Made by a program: the position numbers and the translations under genes
Shown: positions 35,002-45,945 of the stretch, piece after piece
Position numbering within the stretch: the first letter of the stretch is position 1
How the letters are laid out: every line of letters starts with the position of its first letter
The notes under the pieces: generated by a model
Told to the model about the DNA's origin: nothing
The model's input: only the letters and a program-made list of their open reading frames with translations
Databases searched by the model: none
Assembly (NCBI GenBank): GCA_022497155.1
Contig: MU385710.1
Location: 1,798,001 to 1,862,000 of the forward strand
Direction: 5' to 3'
Source: Whalleya microplaca
Lineage: Eukaryota; Ascomycota; Sordariomycetes; Xylariales; Xylariaceae
Length of the DNA stretch: 64,000 nucleotides

Positions 35002-38000
35002 TCACTTGGGGCGTTTCTTGTTGCCATCGTCCACCAGCGCAGCCTGTAGGACCTGTCGATCGTATGCGTTATCGATGTTGCCTATAGTAGACTTGAGCTG
35101 GTTGCGAAAATGGGTGGGGTCCTCTCTATTGTTGTGGCCCTCGCCAAGACGACCGAATGGAGTGCTCGCGTTGAAGTAGTTGCCATTCGATAAAACCGAA
35201 TGACCAGAGCCAGCAGCAACTGGGAGACCAGCTGGAGTACCGCCATATAGACTGCTGGGATGGGAGAAGGCAAAAGATGAGCCACTTGCCGTAGGTTCCT
35301 GAAGCCAAGGAGAGTACTGCTGCTGAAATAGGCCTGATGCCATGTCACCATTTGCATTGCTGGGATGCGGATTCTGATTTTCTAGTGCTGGGAAACCAAA
35401 GGCGGGACTTGTAGGACTACCGGTATCTTGCAACTGGCTACTGCCACCTCCTGGGCGTACACCGTGCTTGCTAACTGGTCTGCCCCGACCAGGTGGTCCA
35501 GGGGAACTGTGCAGGTTAGCAAAAGTGGCACGTTGACTTGCCGGACAGTCCATGTAGTCTGAAGCAAAGTTGCCTCCAACACTACGCATGTTAGGCGAGC
35601 TAACCTCGGCGAAAGATGGCGAACCTGGCATGCCTGAAGTTGGTCTCTGTAGTCCCGCAGGGCTTGTGCCCAATCGACTTTCGGGGTTAGACCCATTTTG
35701 GACAAACAGAGCATACTTCAAGCTGTCCAAAACGGCATTTCGCGATACTTCCAACGAATCCTGAGGACCCTTATGTTGTGAGATATCAGTTGCGGGTAGT
35801 CCCGAAGGTTGTATAGGTGAATTTTGTGCCATGGCTTCTCTATTAATGCCGTACGTTTGGGCATTACCTACAGAAAGAGCGGTACCCTTTGGGGCCGGCT
35901 GCAATGGCGTACTGAGATTGTTGAGATATGAAGACGATTCGAAGCCCCGAAGCTGAGCATGAGCACTCCTTGGTACATAGTCACTCTCGGGGTTCAACTG
36001 GTTCTTCCCTTGACTACTGGAACGATGTGGCGTTGGCGTATAAAAGTAACCCCACGGAAGATTCGGAATAGTTTTGGATTTGGGAGAAGGTTGCATGGCG
36101 TTCGTGGCCAAACCACCAAAAACCTCATTGGCTTTGGACGAGTCCATGCCGTAACTTGTATCAGCCCGAGTCTGGCTTGACTGATGGTGTGTGTCCAGGT
36201 CAGGATCCAGGAGCTTGTTCACCATGTTGATCATGTCCCTGTCTTCGCTTACATCTGAGTCAGGGTGTGAATCGGCTGCGTTCTCCTCGATCGCTTTGCC
36301 TTTGTTCAGCCGCTGTTGTGATTCGGAGCTAATACCACCTTGGTTGGCAGCAGGAACTTGTTGAAACTCTACCGTATTTGTGCCAGGACGCGACAGATTC
36401 AATCCTTTATTTACAAGATCGTGAGGTAGTACTTCGGTGTCGTTCATTTTGAGATTGGTTAGCATACGGGACAAGCCAGGCCCATCCACATAGACTTGCA
36501 GCGGAGTTTCATCTAAGTAAACCCAGCTTTCAATATCTCGCCCCTCATGGTTCAGGATGGTGATTGCGACTGGAAAGTTCGCACTACGAACTAAAAGGAT
36601 TCCGCAGAAGGCGATGTCCCTGATACGCCAAATCGTTTCTGTATGAGGGTTGTACTGGCGCCCAAAGACTTGTTGTCGGGGTTTACGGACCTTGGGCTTC
36701 TTTGGTAGTAGATCCGAGTCTAGAACTGCTTCTGCTTGGAGAAACAGGGGCAACTCTGGATCACAGAAAGGCCTAAGACCAAGCGCTTCATTATCCTCTG
36801 GCAACAAATACTTTGACGATGTTGTCGGGTGAGACTGATCGATACGGCCGTTGAGCAAAGTCAACGTATCGGCAAGAAATCTGTATACGTCCCTAACGTA
36901 CGGCTCGAGGTATGCTTGGTACTTGACGAGATCGGTCCCAGAAATACAGATCCAGGCCATGTAAACGCGAAAGAGTGGGATAAGCTTTAACAGGCGCTGG
37001 CTAAAGCAGACAGTACTCTCATCATCCTTGCTTCCGCTATCAGCAATGGGAGTAACGGCAGACTCATCCAATAGTGCCGTCTTCAGTAAGCGAAGGAGGG
37101 CCAGAATAGTACGGATATTGAATCGTAACAGAAACTGGCAAGATTGAGATCCCGTCATCGTCCAAGCAGCTTTGGCAGTAGTCAGTACACAACGCTTCGA
37201 GGAAAAGGGGCGGATGGTCTTGGATTCACCTTTCACCTTCTCAGTAGCAACATCGTAGGCTGCAATGTTGATAAGAATCATTTTACGTAATAGAGCTTCA
37301 TCGCCGTCAGATTTCATTGCAATCTCAATGCGATGTAGCACTTCCTCCTCCAACTCCGACTGCTGGGAAAACTGCTCTCCTTGGAAGAAGAAGGCATGTA
37401 GTCGGACGAACCAACTGATCATAGCCTCGGAGGGATCTTTACGATCTTTACCGGGACCTCTGCGAGCACTTGATGGATTCTCCAGGCTCTTGAATTCCCG
37501 CTCCAGATTGCCAAGTCCTAGTTCATGGGGTTTGGCAATGGAGATGGCACGGTGAAAATGGTAAACAATGTCCAGATGCTGGCCTGGTAGTTGATACAGT
37601 ACAGCTAGTTGATGATGAGCAGACCCATCCTCGGGGTCAATGATGTTCGCCAGCCCATAGTACTCGAGGGCTTGCTCGAAGATCGGCCTCGAGCGCTTGT
37701 CCGATTTCCCTCTGTCGCCTTTCGGCTTGTCCGACAGTTGGCAGCGATACCTCGCTAGGTCACCAAGATGAACCAGGGTGATCTGACACGACTTCAAGAT
37801 CATGGCGCAGAGTTCAGACGGGGGGGACGCAGCAGGAGACGAGGCTTTAGTGGACTCAAGGTCCGTGCCGTAGGCAGCCTGGCGTAATTCGGGGATGTAG
37901 AAACGTTCGGACAGTCGCTGTATGTAACCACGATAGAATAACTGAGAGGTTTTTAAGAAGGCCCGATACAATCTCTCCAGCTTCCGTCCCTCTACAACCA

Positions 38001-38484
38001 GATTCTGGCCCATAAGGCGGCTCGTAACTTTTCGATACTCGGCATTCAAGAGAGTGTGGGCTTGCCAGAGGGAGTGCTCAACCCTCTTGGCAACGGCATA
38101 TCCAAAATCGTGGAAAATGACCTGCATGCAAGCCAAACGAAACCTAGGGCGATATCAGCAAGTTGAAATACGTAGCAACGACGAGGGGGCACAGAGCCTA
38201 CTCAGCCATAGTCAGTTCAACCTCCTCAAAACGAGGAGTATAATTAGTATTGCCACGCTCTTTCTTCAGGCTCGATGTCTTGGCCAGAATATCCGAGCGG
38301 ATCTTTTGGGCGTCCCTAGTGAGAGCAGGGTTAGCCGTCGTCTCGCAGCGCAATCACGGTGCTGTCAGATCTGGCGCAATGGCGCATCTGACACAGGCAG
38401 AAACACAGACAGAAACACAGACAGAAACACAGGCAGGACAACATACCCCCAACACGCCCTAGCTACATCTCTGGGGTTCTCCAT
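35002..38484 (-). CDS. Est1/SMG7-like telomerase/NMD factor
   Basis: Three minus-strand exons, 38484-38447, 38315-38202 and 38143-35002, give 1097 residues. The N-terminal half is the 14-3-3-like plus helical-hairpin fold of the Est1/SMG5/SMG7 group: FRLACMQVIFHDFGYAVAKR, KLERLYRAFLKTSQLFYRGY, then TPR-like LEYYGLANIIDPEDGSAHHQ and LAVLYQL. A middle region (PFCDPELPLFLQAEAVLDSD) is also typical. The C-terminal 400 residues are disordered and Asn/Ser/Pro-rich. The family includes Est1 (telomerase recruitment) and Ebs1/SMG7 (nonsense-mediated decay); these cannot be separated by eye. No PIN domain is present. Intron 2 has the donor GTAGGC. The first exon encodes only 12 full codons. Intron 1 (38446-38316) carries a 12-bp tandem repeat. 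Confidence 0.82.
38391..38436. repeat. 12-bp tandem repeat inside intron 1 of the Est1/SMG7-like gene
   Basis: About three and a half copies of a CAGAAACACAGA-like unit on the plus strand, lying wholly within the first intron of the minus-strand gene. Confidence 0.85.
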
Positions 38485-38544
38485 GACGGGCGATTCGGTG
38501 TGTGACAAAGCAGACATTCGGACTCGGAGCTGGGGTGCAGCGGT

Positions 38545-38610
38545 GGTTGCTACCTAGTGGTTGCTACCTGGTGGTTGCTACCTGGTGGTCGCTGGTGGTC
38601 GCTGGTTGGT
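38545..38610. repeat. 15-bp GTGGTTGCTACCTG-type tandem repeats
   Basis: Three near-identical 15-bp units are followed by shorter TGGTCGC units, about 60 nt upstream of the Est1/SMG7-like start codon. Confidence 0.85.
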
Positions 38611-39314
38611 CGCGAGTGATGTGGTTCGTGGAGGGGCTGTCGCGATAGCTCACAGCCAGGGAACAGGATCACACGAGCTCGGATTGGGAGTTGGGACGTG
38701 AAGGACATCCATAATTTGACAGGCGTGACAGAAAACCGATTCGGCGCACCGTGGAGAATTGGGCTCGGGTAGCTTTCTCGGAGGAGGATATCGGGAACAT
38801 TGGCGAAAGATTGGAGGGGGGGAACGGTGACTCGTAGAGAGAGATCAGACGCTACAAAAAGATAATGCGGTTAGACAATAGGAGCGCAAACAGCAGGGCT
38901 TCCGATGAATGAATTGTCTGTGGGCTGGCGATGAGGAAATGTTGGTGAACAGGAGGAGGCGAGTTGGGGCTATGGGGGCCGAGGATGAATGAATGAAGGG
39001 AGGGTGACGGCGAAGGCGAAGGTGAATCGAAAGGTGATTTACATGCGATAGATAGATATTCTTATGTATGTAAGGATACGTATACTGACTGGAAAACTCA
39101 CACACAGAGTCCCAACCAAAAAAGTTGTTGATCATTAAGGTAAGGTTCAGAAGGTTGCTGCCCTGCTGCCCACTGGAGGCGCGCTAATCGTCCAGCTAAC
39201 ATCTACCTAACAGATGGATCGATGTATCTACCAGAGCTACCCAAGCGTACCTCAGTATCATACCCTGTACATGTATTTATTGGAGATTTATCGTTGTACG
39301 TATGATGTATGTAT

Positions 39315-39332
39315 GTACGTACATGTACGTAC
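39315..39332. repeat. 18-bp perfect palindrome
   Basis: GTACGTACATGTACGTAC reads identically on both strands, embedded in a GTAT/GTAC-rich tract. Confidence 0.9.
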
Positions 39333-40074
39333 CATGTATGTACTACTCTAGAGGCATGTACAGCACATTGCCGCAACACAACCCCTCATCGCTACCTACG
39401 ACATTATGTACCTATCCGGATCGGCTTGACTTGCTAAAGGGTCCCTTTGACGTTTGCGATCAACCGAATTTGGGTCTACTTATGAGTCCGTGCTGCCAGC
39501 CCTGTCCATGTGGCTGATCACTGGCTGCGTTCAGCGGGTCAACTACCTACTACCCAGGAAGGCTAGTACTACCTACAGAGTACGGAATACATAGTCACCC
39601 TGTTGCTAGGTCTATTATTAGTCTATTATTAGTCCATACTCCAGTTACCAGGTACCGTGGATCTCGCTGACCGCCTTCGAACATTTATTACATAGAACTT
39701 GAATGCGGTAACTAAGGTAGCTTATGTACGCAGTACACATAATGTAACTGTATACACAGTATAGTTGAAGTCATTAACCAAACCTCAAGAAGGCCTTGGA
39801 CTCACCATTATTCCTGGACACAAACTTGCCAGGTCACGTAGGTATTCGTTCATGGATTCAATTTCATGCGCAACTTGCTTTGCTTCGATGACCCTACAAA
39901 CCTCCCTGGCCTAACTAAATACCTGCCTTTTCTCCCTCGTGCCCTCTTCCAAACCCATCAACGACCCAACGATCAAAACGCCGCTTCCACTCGTCGTTGG
40001 TCGAATCTTGAGTCGCTGATCCTGGTCTGCCAATGTAACTCCCCCACTTTCCACAAGTCATACACATTGCAAAG

Positions 40075-40955
40075 ATGAAGCGCTCACGCGAGCCTGAAGA
40101 GGAACCCTTGTCACCAGAGTCTGAGGTTGGTTCAAGCAAGACAGTAGATAGCACGAGTCCCCGAGAAGCAGGACTTCCCGCCACGAAGATCACAGAGCTT
40201 GACGAATCGGCCGTCGACACCAGCACATCTGTTGCCATGAGATGCTCTCTTCCCCCGCATCGAGACGTCATGTCCTTCAAGACGTATGGCGATTATGAGG
40301 TCCATTACAACAAGACACATACGAATCGATGTGTAGAATGCAGGAAGAATTTCCCCTCTGAGTATCTGTTGAATATTCATATTGAAGAATGCCACGATGT
40401 CTTTGCTGCTGTAAAAAGGGAGAGGGGCGAGCACACGGTAGGGAGCATTCGGAGACCCCTATCGAGACTGTATGCTTGCTATGAGTGATACTGATTCCTG
40501 GATAGTATTCATGTTTCGTGGAGGGATGTGACCGGAAGTGCCGAACGCCCCAGAAGAGGCGTAGCCATCTTATCGATAAGCACATGTACCCAAAGAATTA
40601 TTTCTTTGCGGTGACCAAGGAAGGCGTAGATGGAAGACAGTCTTTGCTTCTCGAGGGCGGCCACCGTCGAAGGTCCTCCACAGCAACTAGCACAAGTGGA
40701 CCAAAGGCAACGGCAAGAAGACACAGTCTTCGACAGGCAGAAGCATCCAAGTCAGATATCGAGGAGTCAAAGGATCGATCTGAACAAGAATTAAAACAAG
40801 ACTTGGAGCAAAAATCGGAAGAGACTTTACAGGCTGGAGAGAAGCCCGACGCTGACATGGAAGACCTGGCTGGTGCCATGTCTGCCCTACAGTTTGTGCC
40901 TACGAGTGTGCGGTTCGGGCGTGGGAGAGGGAAGGCAGGCTTCGCAAAGCGATAA
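40075..40955 (+). CDS. C2H2 zinc-finger protein, ZNF511-like
   Basis: Two exons, 40075-40437 and 40506-40955, with a 68-nt GTAGGG..TAG intron, give 270 residues. The conserved core has RCSLPPHRD, then FKTYGDYEVHYNKTHTNRC, CVECRKNFPSEYLLNIHIEE and, across the splice, GEHTYSCFVEGCDRKCRTPQ followed by KRRSHLIDKHMYPKNYFFAV. These Cys/His spacings and flanking words match the ZNF511 family of small eukaryotic zinc-finger proteins of poorly known, probably nuclear function. The C-terminus is acidic then basic (GRGRGKAGFAKR). The splice restores the third finger. Confident on family; function unknown. Confidence 0.85.
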
Positions 40956-41313
40956 GGCAGCGGGAAGGCAGCGGGAAGGCAGCGGGAATGACCACGGAGC
41001 TATGAGATCACGACGTTTATCAAGTATGATGAGACCTGCAGCCGTATTGCAATCTAAAAGCATTTCACCCTTACAAGGGCCACCCACGAACTCAGTATTT
41101 TCGTCTCGAAAATACACAATATCATTGGATAATATCATTGGTCATACGTGTAATGTAAAGACCATTCTGCCGTACTCCGAATCTCTACATTATGCCATAA
41201 CCCGAGAGCCTGACCACCCCGGAGCAATGATGCCAAGAGACGCCTGAACGCCATGATGCTATGAAGGTTGAATCTCAACAAACGTAAATTTTGCGTATCG
41301 TAGGTAAACCCGC
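40956..41313. other. Convergent spacer with an 11-bp tandem repeat
   Basis: GGCAGCGGGAA is repeated three times exactly at 40956-40988, starting at the last base of the zinc-finger gene stop codon region. The remainder is AT-rich 3' flank shared with BUD31. No ORF is supported. Confidence 0.6.
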
Positions 41314-41845
41314 TCAGTCGCTAGAAGCACATCCTCTGCAACCGCAGCTAACACACTGCACGTCCTGCTCGTCTTTCAGCTGCGCCTTGGGTACTCGGCA
41401 GATGCACGTCGATTGGAAGTTCGTCTCCTTGGTCTGTATGCAACGCAGGCAACACAACTGTAGATTCCCAGTCAGCATCATCATCATCATCATCATCATC
41501 ATCGCACCATGGCAATAGTCTTGTGTCATCGAGGCCTACCTTCTCATAGCCTTGCTTTTTCCACTTCGCGATCAGCATCGCATCGGCGTACCCGTTCTTC
41601 AGCAGCCATTCATACAGCTGCTTGCTGATGGCCTCCTTCTCGTAGTATAACTCGTAGACGTAACGGCTGCGCTGATGGGCTATCTGAAATATGGGCCACT
41701 GCGCCTGGTGCTTAGGTATGTTGTTCGTCGGCGTGTTTTGGGCGTCTTTCATCTTGATGCTGAAGACCTCGAGGTCGTCGCGGATGTCGTCGAAGCCTGC
41801 CGGCGGCTTCTTCTGCCGCGAGGCGTGGGTCCTGATCGCAGGCAT
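41314..41845 (-). CDS. BUD31: Bud31 / G10 spliceosome protein
   Basis: Two minus-strand exons, 41845-41540 and 41457-41314, with an 82-nt intron, give 149 residues, the usual family size. It starts MPAIRTHASRQKKPPAGFDD. The conserved middle is RSRYVYELYYEKEAISKQLY. The zinc-cluster end, rebuilt by splicing, is YEKLCCLRCIQTKETNF then TCICRVP and ending IQ-like CVSCGCRGCASSD, whose cysteines bind zinc ions. Bud31 sits in the activated spliceosome near the U6/intron core. Its own intron carries a (CAT)9 run. Reading through the intron would add poly-Asp and then a frame-shifted, Cys-less tail. Identification is firm. Confidence 0.95.
41476..41502. repeat. (CAT)9 microsatellite inside the BUD31 intron
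   Basis: Nine perfect CAT units (ATG on the gene strand) lie near the 3' end of the 82-nt intron, upstream of its CTACAG acceptor. Confidence 0.95.
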
Positions 41846-42188
41846 CTTGCGCCGTGTTCGGTCCCCCAGATACCTAGATACTCAGGTCTAAAAGTCACTG
41901 CGAGGTGCGGCGACAGGCGTATCAATCTTTCCAGGATGCTGATGCTTTCACATGGTAGTGGGGCAAGGCTGAGAAGAAGTAGGTAGATGTATGGGCATAT
42001 CCATATAATAGGATTAAAAATAAGAAAGCCTTGATTGAAAGCGGGAGCTTCAGCCACTTTTTATAATGTGATTACTAAGCTGTATGTGGCTAGTGCTAGT
42101 CGGCTTCCCACCTCGTCCCTCGTCACAGACAGGCTTGACGTCAAATGAACGAATTCAACCATACGTCCAGGACCCTACATCGCCCACC
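41846..42188. promoter_or_regulatory. Divergent promoter between BUD31 and the complex I subunit gene
   Basis: A 343-nt spacer between two head-to-head genes. No specific binding site was recognised. Confidence 0.5.
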
Positions 42189-42889
42189 ATGGCGGTGACA
42201 CCCACTCAATTCGCGAAAACGACGCGATCGTGTCTGTTTCCTCGTTCCAGACCCATCAGCGTTGCTGGCTAACCAAGACGACAGCGGCCCATTGGAATGA
42301 TGCGAAACGGCGAGTCCTCGCAGCCTACCGGGAATGGATACGAGCAGTACGACCTCCCCCAAACGAATTGCACGATTACGCGCTCTCGACCAGCGCTTCG
42401 TGGATCATGAATGTCGATATACATGTGTGGGTTTGAATTGACTGACGACGGCTGCTTTCCAGGCACCTGAGATCCAGACGATGTACTCGATCCCCTTCCC
42501 GACCGCAGTCATCCGCACGCGAATGCGCCAAGAGTTCGAGCGACACAGATTTGTGAACAAGCTGCCGGTTGTCGATGTGCTTCTGATGCAGAACAATGCC
42601 GAGTACCAGGTCGGTCAATTGGCTCTTCCACGCTCGGCCACGGATATCACGCACTCCGAAGGACGAGCAGGCTATGGAGCTTACAGTTGCTGATAATGCA
42701 CCGCTACAGGAAACCATGAACTTCTGGAAGCAAACGACACATGTCATGTCCTATTTCAACGCCGAAAACTTCCGGGGAGCCGAGAGACTTCCAAACAACT
42801 TCATGAAGGGTTTCCTGGAGGCAAGTCTCAACTACGGCATCATATACATGGGATGCTCCTGGCTAATAGTATGATAGGGACGTAATTAG
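42189..42889 (+). CDS. NDUFA6: Complex I LYR subunit NDUFA6 / NUO14.8
   Basis: Five exons, 42189-42231, 42285-42346, 42463-42609, 42710-42820 and 42878-42889, give 124 residues. It is an LYR-family accessory subunit of mitochondrial NADH:ubiquinone oxidoreductase. The LYR-like helix is [13 protein letters not shown], then [44 protein letters not shown] and [16 protein letters not shown]. Two splice features are unusual. Intron 1 has a weak donor (GTCTGT), chosen because only it keeps frame with the CTAAC..ACAG acceptor. Intron 4 starts with GC (GCAAGT..TGATAG). The last exon is only GGA CGT AAT TAG, giving the family-typical C-terminus GFLEGRN. Ignoring the GC donor yields an unrelated 17-residue tail. 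Confidence 0.87.
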
Positions 42890-43036
42890 ATACGGGCATC
42901 ATCCTTTGTATTGTGCATAGAGAAATTGGAAGCAAGTTCTACTGCTTGAGAAAGCTGTCCATTCTACTCCGAACGCCGTAGATGCTATGTCATCGCCCAT
43001 GCCGTGCCGAGTTATTTTGCAAAAATCCCTGAATCC

Positions 43037-43783
43037 TTAAATTCCTAGCGCCTGTCTTCTCTGTTCATCGCCTTCTTGCCTCTTGCGTATCTGCTCCGGA
43101 TTTGCGTTGAACTTATCCCGCTCAGTCCAAAACTCTTCGGAAACCACATCGCAGAGATCCTCTAGATCCTGAAGGCCCTTGGCCAACGCAGCTGCGGCAG
43201 TTGTCGTGTCTAGGCCAGCGTTAGCAGCTTAAACAGGTCAATTGGGGTTGAAATCGTGCAGGATTACCGTATGTCTGGATTCTCAAGTTCATCTTGTCCT
43301 CCGAGGGATGGGGTATAGCGTAGGCGCAAAACTCGACATCAGGACTGAGATGAGAGAGTCAGTCAATGGACGCGCTCTAGTCCATGGCAGAGATCGAAAC
43401 GTACTTCTTCATAATGATATAGCGCAAAGCATTCCCAAGCGTGTGACCCTCCTTCAGAAACTCGAATGAAGCTGCTGTCTCGGATGATCCAGGCAACTGC
43501 ATGAACCCACGGTTAGCGGCGGCCTGGTTTCGCTGGATGGTATGGCTAGTAAACGGCGTACAATTCGGACTCGTTGAGGCTCTTCCTCCTCCTCTTCTTC
43601 CTCTTCCTCTCCCTCTTCGTCTTCGTAGCCTTCACCGCCTTCCGCCTGGTCCTCCTGCATGGGCTCTCCGTCCTCCGGACTTTCGGCAGGCTTCTGCGCA
43701 GAAGGTGGTGCATCGTCCATGGTGGTGTCTTCGGGTTTGATGGCCGCCGGCGCATCACCGCGCGACTTCGTTCTTGCTGGCAT
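43037..43783 (-). CDS. RPC19: RNA polymerase I and III subunit Rpc19 (AC19)
   Basis: Four minus-strand exons, 43783-43562, 43496-43405, 43344-43268 and 43209-43037, give 187 residues. The N-terminus is strongly acidic with a Glu run. The conserved RpoA-like dimerisation fold follows: RVRILPGSSETAASFEF, then GHTLGNALRYIIMKN, PDVEFCAYAIPHPSEDKM and NLRIQTYD. AC19 pairs with AC40 in the core of Pol I and Pol III, the counterpart of the bacterial alpha dimer. The C-terminal helix LQDLEDLCDVVSEEFW also fits. All introns are 58-65 nt. The first ATG after the TTG-extended frame (43783) was chosen as start. It converges with the NDUFA6 gene, 147 nt apart. Confidence 0.93.
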
Positions 43784-45945
43784 GGTTCCTGTTTTGCCCA
43801 ATGGCTGCAGTGGAGGGACTGGGCGCTTAGATACAGCGACGCGATGTATGCTTGTCGTGAATTCGCTTGCGAGTCTAGTTGAGTCTACGTAGAAATTTTG
43901 GCGGGGTCCTCGTCAAGCTTTTGATAAAAAAGTTCCCGTCATGATTGATTGAAGCTCCTCGGTTTCTGATTGGTCACAGTCCGTCGATCACAGAAGGTCC
44001 AGCATTTTTCCGCCCCCATATCGATAACGACTATCGATAACGTCCAGCCCCGGGGGGTACATGTGGGCCACGCTCTACAAGTAATTCCCAAGATTGACCT
44101 TCACAGATCCAGCTTTCCCTTGTCGAGTGACGGCAATGTTCTAGACTTTCTGTGTAAGTGGAACCATTCAACATGTCTTAGGATGCGTTCAGGCCTATGT
44201 GAACGGCTCCAGATATGAGTCAAGCAAAGGATCCTGGAGACCAAGTCGTTTTCGGTCTCGAAGGACACCGAAGACTTGTCTTAGATTCTTTCCGAATACA
44301 ACACGAATTGGTTTAAGAACATACACCTAATAAGACAGCAGTAAGACCATAGAGATATTTTTCATGTGTCAGATGCTTCCTATAAATTGTATTGTCTCTG
44401 TTAAACACAAGATTCTCATCATAGACAAAGGCAATTTGACTTCAGCCTGCAACATTCATGTATCTGACATCAGGCTTAAGGATGATAAGTGTCGGCTGTA
44501 TCTTGGGTATTCTTCGAACTTTAGGTATCTATCAATAGCCTTCAGCAGCCAGTGACCTTCTCCCACTAGATGCCATTAAAGCATGCCTCTCAACTTACGA
44601 GATTATGGCACGGTAAACAACAAGAGTGTCCCAGGGACTAAGTCTAGAGGGGGGGGTAAGGAGATTAATGGATAGCAGATGGATGGTCTCTAATCATACT
44701 TATATCCTCGATAGACCTAGGGAATTGCTCATGTGCAAAGCATCCCTAGAACTAGTAGGTATATATGCGGTTAGCTCTCGACGATACCATTTAGGTAGAA
44801 TACCAGACACAGGCAGAAAATGAAATACAAATATTAGCAAGCTAATAATCTCAAGAGATCGCATTGCCGATTTTAACATGACGGGTTCTATTAGTAATGT
44901 TCCTTCATATGAGTAAGTGTAGGCCAGATATATTTAGGGTCTTGCATCGTAACTTTAATAAATCCCCAAACTATATATGTATCAATCAACCCCTTACATG
45001 TTGCTACACAAGGCTTGCCATGGCTTATGCCATTGGCCTACCTACTTCAGCATACTCCTTAGTAAAGGCAAGACCGGTCTCGACTCAGCATACGAGATTC
45101 AAGTTGAATACCTACCACACCCAATTTCCAGGCTCCTCATTGGCTAAAGAGCCTGCGAACAACTTACGTAGGTAAGCGGACTGCTGCAATGATAGTATAA
45201 GTGAATCTCCACCCCAACCTGGTCGCAGTGGGGGATGTCGCAATGCAGACGATCTCAGAATGTCCCATATCTTGACCATGGCTATCTTACCAGAGGTTCT
45301 ATAAGACTCTGGAATTGATAAAACCCTCCAATGAGCAGAGTGTTTCATTGAGGACGTAGTTTATAAGTTATGGTTGTAGGCGATGCCTTTGACGCCGGCA
45401 TTCTCATTGGCCTGCTGTCCTCCCGCTTCCTGGTGTAAGCGCCCACGATAGCCTAAATTTGGACCTACCCGTTGACCTTTTGACCAATCTTGGACAGCCG
45501 GGACCCCAAATCCATCCAACCCCTGTTTATGCTAACCCGATCACACATTTAGCTTGCATGGGCGCATCGCATCGACCTGACTAGATATGTAGGTAGGTAC
45601 CATCCATAATACTATCCTTAGCACTTCACATGCCAGAAGAGCGCTTCGATGAATAGTACAGGTTGTCTAAGTGGGATGCTCTCAGCTATAGATCATGAGA
45701 AATTAACACAGCATTTCATTCATATTTATCAGTCCCGCATTCTCGTCAGGTTGGTCAGGTTGTCTATATTCGACATCTCCTTAAGGTTGATTTTGCTCAC
45801 AGCATTAATTTCCTTCTTCCTTTCTCTGTTTCTCTGTGCGTCGCTTGTTTCTTTTCATCCTTGTTACTTAGCGACGTTTCTCTTCTTGTCCTCTACTTCT
45901 AGGCTCTATGAAAGTTGAGCTGGACCAGCATAGCCTCTTGCTATA
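43784..45945. other. Intergenic region without a supported gene
   Basis: About 2.2 kb of AT-rich DNA. A 13-bp tandem pair (TATCGATAACG units) lies at 44018-44043, in the likely RPC19 promoter region. Short ORFs here resemble nothing known and lack splice partners. Confidence 0.45.

Larger units (their letters stand above)
38485..40074. promoter_or_regulatory. Divergent intergenic region upstream of the Est1/SMG7-like and zinc-finger genes
   Basis: No gene is supported in about 1.6 kb. A TGGTTGCTACC 15-bp tandem series lies at about 38545-38610, and an 18-bp palindrome, GTACGTACATGTACGTAC, at 39315-39332. The two promoters fire outward from this region. Confidence 0.5.

Noticed and set aside
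41458..41539. Poly-Asp stretch read as part of the Bud31 protein
   Set aside because: It is the (CAT)n repeat in the intron; splicing restores the family's Cys-rich end.
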